A stretch of 64,000 nt of DNA from Capnocytophaga sp. ARDL2 (GCF_041530365.1 NZ_CP168034.1:372001-436000); one strand, 5' to 3'; shown: positions 6,186-16,401, numbered from the stretch's first letter. Program-made: numbers and translations. The notes: generated from the letters alone by a model not told the origin.

Positions 6186-8333
6186 ATGTTAGTAAAACAG
6201 CACGACATCAAAGACTGCGGAGCGGCGTGTTTGGCTTCCGTAGGGGCGTACTATGGACTGAAAATGCCGATTGCCAAAATCCGACAAATCTGCCATACCG
6301 ACACTCGTGGGACGAATGTCTTGGGGATGATACAAGGTTTGGAAGCTATGGGGTTCAATGCCAAAGGCGTAAAAGGTGGATTAGATGCCTTACCAGATAT
6401 TCCACTTCCTGCTATTGCTCATATTGTAGTCAATGGGCAATTACACCATTTTGTAGTCATTTATAAAGTGGGGAAAGGCAAAATCCAAGTGATGGATCCC
6501 GCTTATGGCAAAATGGAAGACTATACTCTTGAAAAATTTGCCGAAGTATGGACAGGTGTTTTGATTCTCTTAGAACCCAACGAATATTTTGAGCAAAAAG
6601 ACGACAAAACTTCCATTTATTCTCGTTTTTGGAATTTGGTTCAACCGCACAAAAGCATATTGTTTCAGGCACTTTTGGGGGCGGTGATTTATACCGTTTT
6701 GGGACTTTCCACCTCTATTTACATCGAAAAAATTACCGATTATGTCCTCATAGACGGCAACCGAAGATTGCTCAACTTGCTGAGTATCGGAATGATAGTA
6801 ATTTTGCTATTCCAAGTTTTTATCGGAGTGGTAAAATCTGTTTTGATGCTTCAAACAGGGCAGAAAATGGACAAACACTTGATTTTAGGCTATTACAAAC
6901 ATCTTTTGAAATTACCGCAACGATTTTTTGACACAATGAAAGTGGGAGAAATTATTTCTCGTGTCAATGATGCGGTAAAAATCCGTGCGTTTATCAATGA
7001 TGTGGCGATTCAGATATTTGTGAATGTGTTCATTGTGTTGTTTTCCTTTGCCTTGATGTTTACCTATTATTGGAAACTCGCCCTCATTGTGGCATTGGTG
7101 ATTCCGTTTTACTTTTTGGTGTATTGGCTTACGAACAAGCTCAACAAAAAGGTAGAAAGACAACTGATGGAAGAAAGTGCAGAGTTAGAATCTCATTTGG
7201 TAGAATCGCTCAATTCGGTACGAACGATAAAGCAATTTGGCGTAGAAACTTTTGCCAATAACAAGACGGATAATCAATTTACCCAACTTCTCAAAACCAT
7301 TTACAAATCGGTTCTGAACTCACTTTTTTCGGGCAACTCATCCGAATTTTTATCGAGGATTTTTACTATCGTCTTACTTTGGGCAGGTGCTGGTTATGTG
7401 ATAGATAGAGAAATTACCGCAGGAGAGTTATTGTCTTTTTACGCTTTGATTGGCTATTTCACAGGTCCCGTTTCGGAATTGATAGGAATGAACAAAACCG
7501 TTCAAAATGCCCTTATTGCCGCCGATAGGTTGTTTGAAATTATGGATTTGGAAAGAGAGGAAACCACTGATAAAATGGAACTTACCCCTGAAACCATAGG
7601 GAACATAGAGTTCAAAGATGTAGATTTTAGTTACGGTTCCAGAGTAGATGTTTTTCAAGGGTTTAATTGCTTGATAGAGAAAGGAAAAACCACCGCCATA
7701 GTAGGCGAAAGTGGTAGCGGAAAGACCACTTTGGCATCATTGATTCAGAATTTATATCCATTGAAAAAGGGTAAAATCACGATTGGAGATTACGACATCA
7801 ATTATATTTCCAATTATTCGCTTCGCACGATGGTTTCCGTAGTGCCACAGCAGATAGATTTGTTTTCTGGCAATGTGATAGAAAACATCGCTTTGGGCGA
7901 AGATGTTCCTGATATGCAACGCATTATAACTATTGTCAAAAACTTAGGAATTTTGGAATTTATAGAAAAATTACCCAATGGTTTTCAGACCTATTTAGGT
8001 GAAAATGGTTCGCAACTTTCGGGTGGACAAAAACAACGCATTGCCATTGCCCGTGCTTTGTACAAAAATCCCGAAATCTTGATTTTAGATGAGGCAACTT
8101 CTTCCTTAGACACCGAATCTGAACAGGTGATTCAAGCAACTTTAAACGAATTTAAAGCCCAAGGCAAAACGATGATTGTCATTGCCCACAGGCTCAGCAC
8201 CATTGCCCACGCCGATACCATTTTGGTAATGAAAAACGGCGAAGTGATAGAACGAGGCTCTCACTCCGAGTTGCTTTCTTTTGACTCTTCCTATAAAAAA
8301 ATGTGGGAGAAGCAGAGTGGTTCGTTATCTTAA
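6186..8333 (+). CDS. Peptidase C39 ABC transporter (leader-cleaving bacteriocin exporter)
   Basis: The 715-residue PCAT protein cuts precursors after Gly-Gly and exports the core. The N-terminal C39 domain has the oxyanion Gln5, catalytic Cys11 in KDCGAAC, His88 in HHFVVIY and Asp104 in MDPAYG. The membrane domain spans about 155-430. The ATPase domain has GESGSGKTT near 507-515, LSGGQ near 611, LILDEA near 631 and the switch His near 667. All key residues are present. It belongs with hlyD (4581) and tolC (8342, 8 bp downstream), and the double-glycine precursors at 1272, 3559 and 4345 are its evident substrates. Confidence 0.93.
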   Translation: MLVKQHDIKDCGAACLASVGAYYGLKMPIAKIRQICHTDTRGTNVLGMIQGLEAMGFNAKGVKGGLDALPDIPLPAIAHIVVNGQLHHFVVIYKVGKGKIQVMDPAYGKMEDYTLEKFAEVWTGVLILLEPNEYFEQKDDKTSIYSRFWNLVQPHKSILFQALLGAVIYTVLGLSTSIYIEKITDYVLIDGNRRLLNLLSIGMIVILLFQVFIGVVKSVLMLQTGQKMDKHLILGYYKHLLKLPQRFFDTMKVGEIISRVNDAVKIRAFINDVAIQIFVNVFIVLFSFALMFTYYWKLALIVALVIPFYFLVYWLTNKLNKKVERQLMEESAELESHLVESLNSVRTIKQFGVETFANNKTDNQFTQLLKTIYKSVLNSLFSGNSSEFLSRIFTIVLLWAGAGYVIDREITAGELLSFYALIGYFTGPVSELIGMNKTVQNALIAADRLFEIMDLEREETTDKMELTPETIGNIEFKDVDFSYGSRVDVFQGFNCLIEKGKTTAIVGESGSGKTTLASLIQNLYPLKKGKITIGDYDINYISNYSLRTMVSVVPQQIDLFSGNVIENIALGEDVPDMQRIITIVKNLGILEFIEKLPNGFQTYLGENGSQLSGGQKQRIAIARALYKNPEILILDEATSSLDTESEQVIQATLNEFKAQGKTMIVIAHRLSTIAHADTILVMKNGEVIERGSHSELLSFDSSYKKMWEKQSGSLS

Positions 8334-8341
8334 ACTAACTA

Positions 8342-9685
8342 ATGATGAGAAAAATTACATTCATTACTATTCTATTGACTAGTTTTTTATTAAATGCTCA
8401 AAAAAAGTGGACATTAGAAGAAGCGGTCGAATATGCTATGAAAAACAATTTGCAGATAGTTTATAATCAACAGTTATATGAATATGAATATAAAAACGTG
8501 CAGATTGCTAAAAACGATTATTTGCCTGTGGTTTCTTCAAACTTTAACAATGTGTTGAGGCTTGGACAGACGCAAGGTTTTCAAGGGGGAATCGGAAGAA
8601 ACGATAATTACAGTAACGAATTGAGTGTGTCGGCAAATTTGCTTATTTACAACGGTGGAAGACTGAAAAAGAATGTTGAAAAAAAACAATTGGATGTAGA
8701 AATTACTAAACAAACGATTGAAATTGTAAAAAATGATATACACCTACAAATTCTACAACAATTTCTTTCTATTAACCTCAATAAAGAATTGTTGAAAATC
8801 CGTCAAAGTGCGTTGGAAAATGCAGAAAAAATCTTGGAAAGAGCCAAAATTACCACAACTGTAGGGACAACATCACGAACGGTTTTAGCCGAAGCCGAAG
8901 CTACTGTTTCTTCCGAAAAACAAAAACTGAAACAAGCAGAAATTGACATAAAAAGAAGTCTTTTTAAATTAGCACAAATACTTCAATTGAAAGATTATCA
9001 GTATTTTGATATTGAAGAAGAAGTGTTAGAAGAAAAAATAATTCCTTATTCATTAAATCAAACCATAGAAATAGCTCTTGCCAATCATCCCACAATAAAG
9101 TCAGCGGAATTTAAGATAAAATCAGCGGGAAAACAAACCGAAATTGTAGAAACCGCCTATCTTCCAATGATAAATTTCAATGCAGGTGTAGGATCGTTTT
9201 ATTACAATTCATTGGTAACAAATATCACTGGGATTGATGCGATGGGAAATTACATCAAAGAAGCTACAATGTTTACTCAATTCAAAAATAACTTTTTTCA
9301 ACAAATGGGCGTATCAGTTAGCATTCCCATTTTCAACAAAGGAAACACAAAAGTTCAAGTGGCACAATCCAAAATAAACGAAGACATTGTCAAACAAAAT
9401 TTAGCCATAAAAAAACAAGAATTGATAGAAAATATTCAAAAGGTATATTTTGATATGGAGAGCCACTTTCAAACAATGATGAGTGCAATAGAAACAGAAA
9501 AAAGCACAGCATTAGCTTTGGACTTTGCAGAAAAAAGTTATGAAGCAGGAAAAAGCAGTATTTACGATTTGAATATCGCAAGAAACAATTTTATAACAGC
9601 GAAAAGTTCTGTGGTTCAAGCCCAACACAACTATATTTTCAATTTGAAAATTTTAGAGGTCTATATGAGAGGGGAAGATTTATAA
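8342..9685 (+). CDS. TolC-family outer membrane efflux protein
   Basis: The 447-residue protein begins with a signal peptide, MMRKITFITILLTSFLLNAQ. It has the two alpha-helical hairpin halves of the family; the first half has the typical WTLEEAVEYAMKNN start, and the second an IEIALANHPTIKSAE segment. It should form the outer membrane channel of the type I export system with the adaptor and the C39 transporter. It follows the transporter by 8 bp and is the last gene of the operon. Confidence 0.9.
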   Translation: MMRKITFITILLTSFLLNAQKKWTLEEAVEYAMKNNLQIVYNQQLYEYEYKNVQIAKNDYLPVVSSNFNNVLRLGQTQGFQGGIGRNDNYSNELSVSANLLIYNGGRLKKNVEKKQLDVEITKQTIEIVKNDIHLQILQQFLSINLNKELLKIRQSALENAEKILERAKITTTVGTTSRTVLAEAEATVSSEKQKLKQAEIDIKRSLFKLAQILQLKDYQYFDIEEEVLEEKIIPYSLNQTIEIALANHPTIKSAEFKIKSAGKQTEIVETAYLPMINFNAGVGSFYYNSLVTNITGIDAMGNYIKEATMFTQFKNNFFQQMGVSVSIPIFNKGNTKVQVAQSKINEDIVKQNLAIKKQELIENIQKVYFDMESHFQTMMSAIETEKSTALALDFAEKSYEAGKSSIYDLNIARNNFITAKSSVVQAQHNYIFNLKILEVYMRGEDL

Positions 9686-9815
9686 AGTAATCTTTCCTTG
9701 TTTTTTTAGTAAAAATCACTACTAATCAAAACAGCAACCAGAATAAAACATTTCAACTGGAAGATATTTTTTTGAGTTTTTATAAAATATCACTAAAAAT
9801 TCCACTAAAAAAATG

Positions 9816-9823
9816 TATTTTCG
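9816..9823 (+). promoter_or_regulatory. Possible -7 box upstream of ileS
   Basis: TATTTTCG, about 25 bp before the start codon, deviates from TAnnTTTG by one base. The remainder of the 9686-9846 gap is AT-rich with no other feature seen. Confidence 0.25.
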
Positions 9824-10496
9824 CAGGGCAATAAAACAAATACACAATGAGCAAGAAATTTACTGAATATAAAGGTCTTGACCTTACGGCTGTAGCCAGT
9901 GATATGCTACAGTTTTGGAAAGACAACGAAGTATTTGAAAAATCTGTACAAACTCGTGAAGGAAACACACCTTTTGTGTTTTTCGAAGGGACCCTCCTTC
10001 TGCCAACGGACAGCCTGGTATTCACCATGTTATGGCAAGAGCTATCAAAGATATTTTTTGTAGATACAAAACCCAAAAAGGTTTTCAGGTAAAGCGTAAA
10101 GCAGGTTGGGACACCCACGGTTTGCCTGTAGAATTGGGTACAGAAAAAGAATTGGGCATCACCAAAGAAGACATCGGAAATAAAATCTCTGTAGCAGAAT
10201 ACAACGAGGCGTGTAAACGCACCGTAATGAGATATACCGACCTTTGGAACGACCTTACCGAAAAAATGGGTTACTGGGTAGATATGGAAGATCCGTACAT
10301 CACTTACAAACCCAAATATATGGAAACCGTTTGGTGGCTTTTGAAACAAATCTACGACAAAGGTTTGTTGTACAAAGGATATACGATTCAACCGTATTCA
10401 CCAAAAGCAGGTACAGGATTGTCTTCGCATGAGGTAAATCAACCGGGGTCGTATCGTGATGTTACAGACACTACGATTGTGGCTCAGTTCAAATGC

Positions 10497-10526
10497 CTCC
10501 TCCCAACCTCCTCCCAAGGAGGAGGA
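10497..10526 (+). repeat. Palindromic GC-rich repeat read in frame within ileS (first)
   Basis: The inverted repeat CCTCCT / AGGAGG sits in a tract encoding LLPTSSQGGGAN, between the conserved blocks TTIVAQFK and HIMAWTTTPW. It resembles the short palindromic intergenic repeats of flavobacteria (compare 53651-53701). The inference is that a repeat element inserted in frame into a variable surface region of the synthetase. Confidence 0.55.
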
Positions 10527-10581
10527 GCAAATCCTCGTTACGATTACAAAGGAAAAGAACCTAAATTTTTCGAGTTATACA

Positions 10582-10614
10582 ACTCCCTCTCCTTTGGAGA
10601 GGGGTGGGGTGAGG
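10582..10614 (+). repeat. Palindromic GC-rich repeat read in frame within ileS (second)
   Basis: The inverted repeat CCCTCTCC / GGAGAGGG followed by GTGGGGTGAGG encodes NSLSFGEGWGE. The pattern CTCTCCTTTGGAGAGGG is a typical flavobacterial dispersed repeat. It lies about 55 bp after the first repeat, in the same variable loop. Confidence 0.6.
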
Positions 10615-13324
10615 ATATTCACATCATGGCTTGGACTACAACTCCTTGGACATTGCCAAGTAACACAGCCTTGACTGTTGGTCCAAAAATCGATTATGCA
10701 TTGGTAAAAACCTACAATCAATATACACATTTACCTATCAATGTAATCATTGGTAAGCCATTGGTAGGGAAACAATTTGCAGGAAAATTCTTTGAAGTTT
10801 CAACAGAGGAAGAATTGGCAAATTACACTCCTGGAGACAAAAAAATCCCTTACCAAATCGTTGCAGAATGCAAAGGAAGCGACTTGGTTGGAATCCGTTA
10901 CGAGCAGTTGTTGCCTTACGCCTTGCCATTTGAAAACGCTGAAAATGCCTTCCAAGTAATCCCTGGTGATTTCGTTACTACCGAAGATGGTACAGGTATC
11001 GTACACACTGCCCCTACTTTTGGTGCAGATGATGCTAAAGTAGCCAAAGACGCTGGTGTACCGCCAATGTTGGTATTGGACGATGCAGGAAATGCCGTTC
11101 CATTGGTAGATTTACAAGGAAGATTTGTAAAACAAATGGGCGACTTGGCTGGAAAATATGTAAAAAATGAATATTACAACGACGGTGAAGCTCCTGAAAA
11201 ATCGGTAGATGTGGAAATTGCCATCAAATTGAAAGAAGCCAATCAAGCCTTTAAAGTTGAAAAATATGCTCACAGTTACCCACATTGTTGGCGTACAGAC
11301 AAACCAATTTTGTACTATCCATTAGACTCTTGGTTTGTAAAAGTTACGGAAGTAAAAGACCAAATGTTTGACCTAAACGAAGAAATCAACTGGAAGCCAA
11401 AAGCTACAGGAGAAGGTCGTTTTGGAAACTGGTTGAAAAACGCCAACGATTGGAATTTATCTCGTTCTCGTTATTGGGGTATTCCATTGCCAATTTGGAG
11501 AACAGAAGACAAAACCGAAGAAATCATCATCGGTTCGGTAGAGCAATTGATTGAAGAAATCAACAAAACCGTAGCCGCTGGTATTCAGGCCGACAATCCT
11601 TTTGCAGGATTTGAAATCGGCAATATGAGCGAGGAAAACTACAACAAAATAGACCTACACAAAAATGTGGTGGACAATATCGTATTGGTTTCTCCTTCTG
11701 GAAAACCTATGAAGAGAGAAAGCGATTTGATTGATGTGTGGTTTGACTCTGGGGCAATGCCGTATGCACAATGGCACTATCCGTTTGAAAATAAAGAATA
11801 TATTGACAATCACACTTCGTATCCTGCGGATTTCATTGCCGAGGGAGTAGATCAAACGCGTGGTTGGTTCTATACTTTACACGCTATCGCTACATTGGTA
11901 TTTGGTCAAAAAGCCTATAAAAATGTGGTTTCAAATGGTTTGGTATTGGACAAAAACGGACAAAAAATGTCTAAGCGTTTAGGAAATGCTATCGACCCAT
12001 TCAAAACTTTGGAGGAACATGGACCTGATGCAACGCGTTGGTACATGATTTCCAATGCCAATCCTTGGGACAACCTCAAGTTTGATTTGGACGGAATTAC
12101 CGAAGTACGCCGTAAGTTTTTCGGAACTTTGTACAACACCTATTCGTTCTTTGCATTGTATGCCAATATAGACAATTTCACCTACAGCGAAAACGAAATT
12201 CCTGTAGAAAAACGCCCAGAAATCGACCGTTGGATTCTTTCTGAATTGAATACCTTGATTCAAAAAGTTGATGAGGCATATTCAGATTACGAACCAACCA
12301 AAGCAGCTCGTGAAATTTCGGATTTTGTACAAGAAAACTTGTCAAACTGGTATGTGCGTTTGTGCCGTCGTCGTTTCTGGAAAGGCGAATATGCAGAAGA
12401 CAAAATCGCTGCGTATCAAACGCTTTATACTTGTTTGGAAACCGTAGCCAAATTGTCAGCACCAATCGCTCCGTTCTACATGGATAGGCTGTACAAAGAT
12501 TTGACACAAGCTACTGAAAAAGAATCATTTGAATCTGTACATTTGGCAAATTTCCCTACGAGCAATGCTGCGTTAATCGACAAAGAATTGGAATCTCGTA
12601 TGCAAAAAGCACAGACGATATCTTCATTGGTGCTTTCGTTGCGTAAAAAAGAAATGATCAAGGTGCGTCAGCCATTGTCTAAAGTGATGATTCCTGTATT
12701 GGACGAGAAACAAAAAGCAGAAATCGAAGCTGTTTCAGATTTGATTAAAGCCGAAGTAAATGTAAAAGAAATTCAATTGTTGGACGATGCATCTGGAATT
12801 TTGGTAAAACAAATCAAACCAAATTTCAAAGCCTTAGGTCCACGATTTGGAAAAGATATGGGAGTGGTTTCAAAAGAAATTCAACAATTTACTCAAGAGC
12901 AAATCAATACTTTGGAGAAAAATGAAACTATTTCTTTAAACCTTGCCGACAAAACTGTAGATTTGACCATCAACGATGTAGAAATCACCTCACAAGACAT
13001 CGAAGGTTGGTTGGTAGCCAATTCAAACGGAATCACTGTAGCCTTGGATATCACCTTGACAGAGGAATTAATCAACGAGGGAATTGCCAGAGAATTGGTA
13101 AATCGCATCCAAAACATTCGTAAAGATTCAGGGTTTGAAGTAACAGATAAAATTTCTGTACAATTGTTGAAAAACGAGGTAATAGAGAAAGCCGTAACAG
13201 CCAACAAAGCGTATATTTCGACAGAAACTTTAGCTGAAAACATTGAATTTGTTGAAAATTTACAAAACGGTACAGAAGTTGAAATAAATGAAATTCAAAC
13301 CTCAATCGAAATAAAGAAATAGTT

Positions 13325-13714
13325 ATGGAACAAAAAGACATACAACTGCGTTACTCTGATGCAGACTTGGCAGAATTCAAAGAATTGATTTTAGCCAAAA
13401 TCGAAAAAGCACAAAACGATTTAGAATTAATCAAAAGTGCGTATATGAATGATTTAAACAACGGAACAGATGATACAGCTCCAATGTTTAAAGCCTTTGA
13501 AGAAGGAAGTGCTACATTGTCAAAAGAAGCAAATTCACAATTGGCAATCAGACAAGAACGATTCATTCGCGATTTGAAAAATGCTTTGATTCGTATCGAA
13601 AACAAAACTTACGGAGTTTGTAGAGTAACAGGAAAACTCATCGACAAAGAGCGTTTAAAAGCTCGTACCACATGCAACGATGAGTATGGAAGCAAAACTG
13701 AAACAATAATTTAG
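13325..13714 (+). CDS. TraR/DksA-family regulator with a reduced zinc motif
   Basis: The 129-residue protein has a coiled coil (about 10-90) followed by the C-terminal finger-like region TYGVCRVTGKLI...ARTTC. DksA-type proteins act in the RNA polymerase secondary channel or bind related targets. Of the four zinc cysteines expected, only Cys99 and Cys117 remain; the partner positions are Thr102 and Glu120. It follows ileS by 2 bp and is closed by a hairpin, so the two form an operon. Confidence 0.8.
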   Translation: MEQKDIQLRYSDADLAEFKELILAKIEKAQNDLELIKSAYMNDLNNGTDDTAPMFKAFEEGSATLSKEANSQLAIRQERFIRDLKNALIRIENKTYGVCRVTGKLIDKERLKARTTCNDEYGSKTETII

Positions 13715-13723
13715 TAATTAGTA

Positions 13724-13755
13724 AAAAATCAGTCGGAAATACGACTGATTTTTTG
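13724..13755 (+). terminator. Terminator of the ileS-dksA-like operon
   Basis: The inverted repeat AAAAATCAGTCG / CGACTGATTTTTT has a 6-nt loop and a strong T run. A TTG codon in this hairpin is in frame with pth but is not a plausible start. Confidence 0.8.
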
Positions 13756-13782
13756 AATTTACCACACTTAAAAGCAAACAAT

Positions 13783-14349
13783 ATGAACAAGTACCTCATT
13801 GTAGGTTTGGGAAACATTGGAGCAGAATATGTCAACACTCGTCATAATATTGGATTTAAAGCTGTTGATTATTTAGCCAACGAAGCCAATCAAAGTTTTC
13901 AAACAGCAAAATTGGGTGATATTGCAGAAATTAGAGTTAAAAACAAAATCCTTTTGTTGCTAAAACCCAATACATACATGAATCTTTCAGGAAAAGCGGT
14001 AAAATATTGGATGGAAAAAGAAAATATCACTCCAGATAGAATATTAGTCATCACTGACGATCTAAACCTCCCATTTGGCACAATTCGTATGAAAGGTAAA
14101 GGATCAGACGGCGGACACAATGGATTGAAAAATATTCAAGCTCTTTTGGAAACCACTCAATATCCACGATTGAGATTTGGTATTTCCGACGATTTTGCCA
14201 AAGGAAAACAAGTAGATTACGTATTAGGCGATTGGTCTTCAGAAGAAATCAATCAATTAAAAGAACGCTTGCAACTAACAGCTGAGGCTGTAAAAGAATT
14301 TGCTTTAGCAGGATTAAACAACGCAATGAACAAATACAACGGAAAATAA
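13783..14349 (+). CDS. pth: Peptidyl-tRNA hydrolase
   Basis: The 188-residue enzyme recycles peptidyl-tRNA by cleaving the ester bond. The start MNKYLIVGLGNIG is chosen because the in-frame upstream TTG lies in the terminator. Family motifs include NTRHNIGF with the catalytic His, KPNTYMNLSG, TDDLNLPFG with the catalytic Asp, and GSDGGHNGLK. The length is normal and all key residues are present. A lipoprotein gene follows after 2 bp. Confidence 0.95.
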   Translation: MNKYLIVGLGNIGAEYVNTRHNIGFKAVDYLANEANQSFQTAKLGDIAEIRVKNKILLLLKPNTYMNLSGKAVKYWMEKENITPDRILVITDDLNLPFGTIRMKGKGSDGGHNGLKNIQALLETTQYPRLRFGISDDFAKGKQVDYVLGDWSSEEINQLKERLQLTAEAVKEFALAGLNNAMNKYNGK

Positions 14350-14351
14350 AA

Positions 14352-14900
14352 ATGAAAACAATTTTTGGTATTTTATTAACAGCTACAACTTTGATGAGCT
14401 GCTCTATATTAAAAAAAGAAACTATCAAAGGTGACGTTTCTACAAATTGGGTAGGACAAACAGTTACCGTACAATCGCAATGTCCTGAAGAAGGCGTTTG
14501 CACTGCAGAAAGAAAAGACGCTTCAAAGCTCACTGTACACACAGTGCCGAGTATTTATACAATTATTGAAGACAGTGAAGACACTTTGGTGATTTTATAC
14601 GAATACAGTCGTAAAACGACCGCTGAAGAGCAAATAAGAGACAATTTTTACAGAGAAGAAATCCAATTTGAAATCCCTAAAAAAGATTTTAAGAAAACTT
14701 ATAAAGACGAACAATTGTCAGAAGTAAAATTGGTTTACGGAAAGCATTGTTACTGCAAAGGTGAAGCAGGAATGTACCTCATCAACAAAGGTACATTAGA
14801 AGTAAAAAACAACGGCAACAAAACCGAAGTAAAGCTCCAATTTACAGCACCTGTTTCAAGTAGTAAAATAGAAAATATTCGATTTGTAGTTGAAGGGTAA
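14352..14900 (+). CDS. Hypothetical lipoprotein
   Basis: The 182-residue protein starts MKTIFGILLTATTLMSCSIL, a lipoprotein signal peptide with a lipid-attachable cysteine near residue 17. The mature part includes two clustered cysteines in KHCYCKGEAG and others in SQCPEEGVC, suggesting disulfides. I recognise no family. It is probably co-transcribed with pth and is closed by a strong hairpin. Confidence 0.75.
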   Translation: MKTIFGILLTATTLMSCSILKKETIKGDVSTNWVGQTVTVQSQCPEEGVCTAERKDASKLTVHTVPSIYTIIEDSEDTLVILYEYSRKTTAEEQIRDNFYREEIQFEIPKKDFKKTYKDEQLSEVKLVYGKHCYCKGEAGMYLINKGTLEVKNNGNKTEVKLQFTAPVSSSKIENIRFVVEG

Positions 14901-14926
14901 ACTTCAAATTATAAATAACACCATTA

Positions 14927-14969
14927 AAAAACCTCGAGGTTCGATAATAATATGAACCTCGAGGTTTTT
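14927..14969. terminator. Bidirectional hairpin between lipoprotein gene and glycosyltransferase
   Basis: A stem of about 15 bp (AAAACCTCGAGGTTC / GAACCTCGAGGTTTT) with an 11-nt loop is followed by T residues. The genes on either side converge on it. Confidence 0.8.
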
Positions 14970-15007
14970 AATTAAAGTTTAATCGTTTTAGTATTAATAG
15001 CGTCCTT

Positions 15008-16204
15008 TCAACTCATCCCTCTTTCTTTCAACAATCTATGATATTCTTCCAGAATAGCATTCCAAACGACTTCTTGTTCAAATCGGTTTACAATCGGTTT
15101 ACGACAATTGGCTTTTAATCGATTGTAAAGCTCAGTGTTTTGAGCCAAATGACACATGCTTTCTTCTAATTTTTTTATATCTTTGGGTGGAATAATCAAA
15201 CCGTTGAAATTGTGTGTGATGATTTCATTACAACCTATAACATCAGATACAACCGAAGGCAATTCCATTGCTCCTGCTTGGATAACCGCATTGGGCATTC
15301 CTTCTCTATAACTTGGCAAAACCAACGCATTGGCAATCGCAAAAAACGGACGCACATCCTCCTGAAATCCTACTTCTTTTATATGCGGATTTTCGTTAAT
15401 CAACTTTATCGTATTTGGATGTAATGGGTCTAAATCTGATTCTTTTCCGCCGACAATCAGTAATTTGAGATTGTTGGTTGGTGTTCCGATAGCTACTATC
15501 GGAAGGTGATTGGTGAGATTTGTAAACGCTTGAACCAACTCGTTAATTCCTTTGTCCCCAACGACTCTCCCTACAAAAATAAAAATAAAATCACTTTCGG
15601 AAATTTCCCATTGACTTCTCAATTCATTTTTTTGTTTTTCGGTTATTTGAGTAGGGCAGAAATAACTCGTGTTTATTCCGTTTACATTGCCATTTGCCAA
15701 TACTTTTAGCGGTTTTGAAGTAATATTGTGAGTGATCATTTCTCTTTTGATTCCTTCGCCTTCGGGATAGACATTGGTAGCCGCCCAGCACAAGACTTTG
15801 TCCATCGTGATGATGATTTTTCTCTTCAAAGGTTTTTTGGCGTGAAACATCAATCCTGCAAAAGTATGCATACGAATAGGTACACCTGCCATTTTACCTG
15901 CCAACATAGAAAGTAAACCTGCTTTGGCAGTCATCGAATGTACGATGGTAGGTTTTTCTTTTCTGAAAACACAATACATTTTCCACAGTGAAATCAAATC
16001 CTTAAACGGACGAATATGTCGTTCCATATCCACAGCAATCGTGCGGATTCCCTCGGCATTTGCCACATCGATCAGGTCTTGATGATTGGAAGCAACACCA
16101 ACCACTTCAAAGCCTTTTTCTCTCATAAAACGATGCTGACCTCTAAGCAATATTTTCAATGCTTGAGGGATAGTAGTCGTGCGAATGAGTTTGATGGGTT
16201 TCAT
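15008..16204 (-). CDS. Glycosyltransferase family 4 (GT-B fold)
   Basis: The 398-residue protein starts MKPIKLIRTTTIP; the longer open frame extends past the promoter box and is not used. It has the N-terminal Rossmann half with VHSMTAKAGLL, and the C-terminal donor-binding half with FVGRVVGDKGI and the EGMPNAVIQAGAMELPSV motif typical of the family. It probably transfers a sugar from a nucleotide donor to a lipid-linked acceptor, similar to PglA-type enzymes. The exact substrate cannot be read. It is a single gene, convergent with the pth pair. Confidence 0.85.
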   Translation of the reverse strand: MKPIKLIRTTTIPQALKILLRGQHRFMREKGFEVVGVASNHQDLIDVANAEGIRTIAVDMERHIRPFKDLISLWKMYCVFRKEKPTIVHSMTAKAGLLSMLAGKMAGVPIRMHTFAGLMFHAKKPLKRKIIITMDKVLCWAATNVYPEGEGIKREMITHNITSKPLKVLANGNVNGINTSYFCPTQITEKQKNELRSQWEISESDFIFIFVGRVVGDKGINELVQAFTNLTNHLPIVAIGTPTNNLKLLIVGGKESDLDPLHPNTIKLINENPHIKEVGFQEDVRPFFAIANALVLPSYREGMPNAVIQAGAMELPSVVSDVIGCNEIITHNFNGLIIPPKDIKKLEESMCHLAQNTELYNRLKANCRKPIVNRFEQEVVWNAILEEYHRLLKERGMS

Positions 16205-16221
16205 GATATTTTTTTGATTTG

Positions 16222-16229
16222 CAAAGGTA
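16222..16229 (-). promoter_or_regulatory. -7 box (TACCTTTG, minus strand) of the glycosyltransferase
   Basis: The reverse complement of CAAAGGTA matches TAnnTTTG and lies 18 bp before the chosen start at 16204. This supports that start over the longer frame. Confidence 0.55.
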
Positions 16230-16343
16230 TGATTTTTTGCAATTAGCACCTATCGACTTTGGAATTAAACACAAAACCAAAGTAAATTATTTATTAAGAA
16301 TCATTGAGGAATTAAAATTTCCCTGTCAAATCGACAGATATTT

Positions 16344-16372
16344 TTGCATGGAATATATTTTGATTATCTTTG
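16344..16372 (+). promoter_or_regulatory. Promoter of the zinc peptidase gene
   Basis: TTG at 16344-16346 is followed after 18 bp by TATCTTTG at 16365-16372, matching the TTG/TAnnTTTG promoter of this phylum. The start codon is 29 bp further on. Confidence 0.65.
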
Positions 16373-16401
16373 GCAAAGTAAAACTAAAAAAATAAAAGAG
16401 T

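Larger units (their letters stand above)
9847..13322 (+). pseudogene. ileS: Isoleucyl-tRNA synthetase with a two-base frameshift (probable sequence error)
   Basis: If the frame is restored the gene encodes about 1157 residues, the long form usual in this phylum. The enzyme charges tRNA-Ile. AWTTTPWTLPSNTAL, WFDSGAMPYA and the KMSKR loop (QKMSKRLGNA) are intact. The break is at GGG 9988-9990 and CCC 9992-9994: removing one G and one C restores FEGPPSANGQPGIHHVMARA, including the HIGH-like signature. Two homopolymer expansions within 7 bp in an essential gene point to sequencing error rather than a true pseudogene. Two palindromic repeat sequences are read in frame near 10497-10614. The downstream DksA-like gene starts 2 bp after the stop. 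Confidence 0.85.

Noticed and set aside
9780..10391. 203-codon minus-strand frame over the ileS start
   Set aside because: It is antisense to conserved ileS sequence and covers the region of the frameshift.
13753..13782. TTG start for pth ten codons upstream
   Set aside because: The codon lies in the terminator of the preceding operon; ATG 13783 gives the conserved N-terminus.
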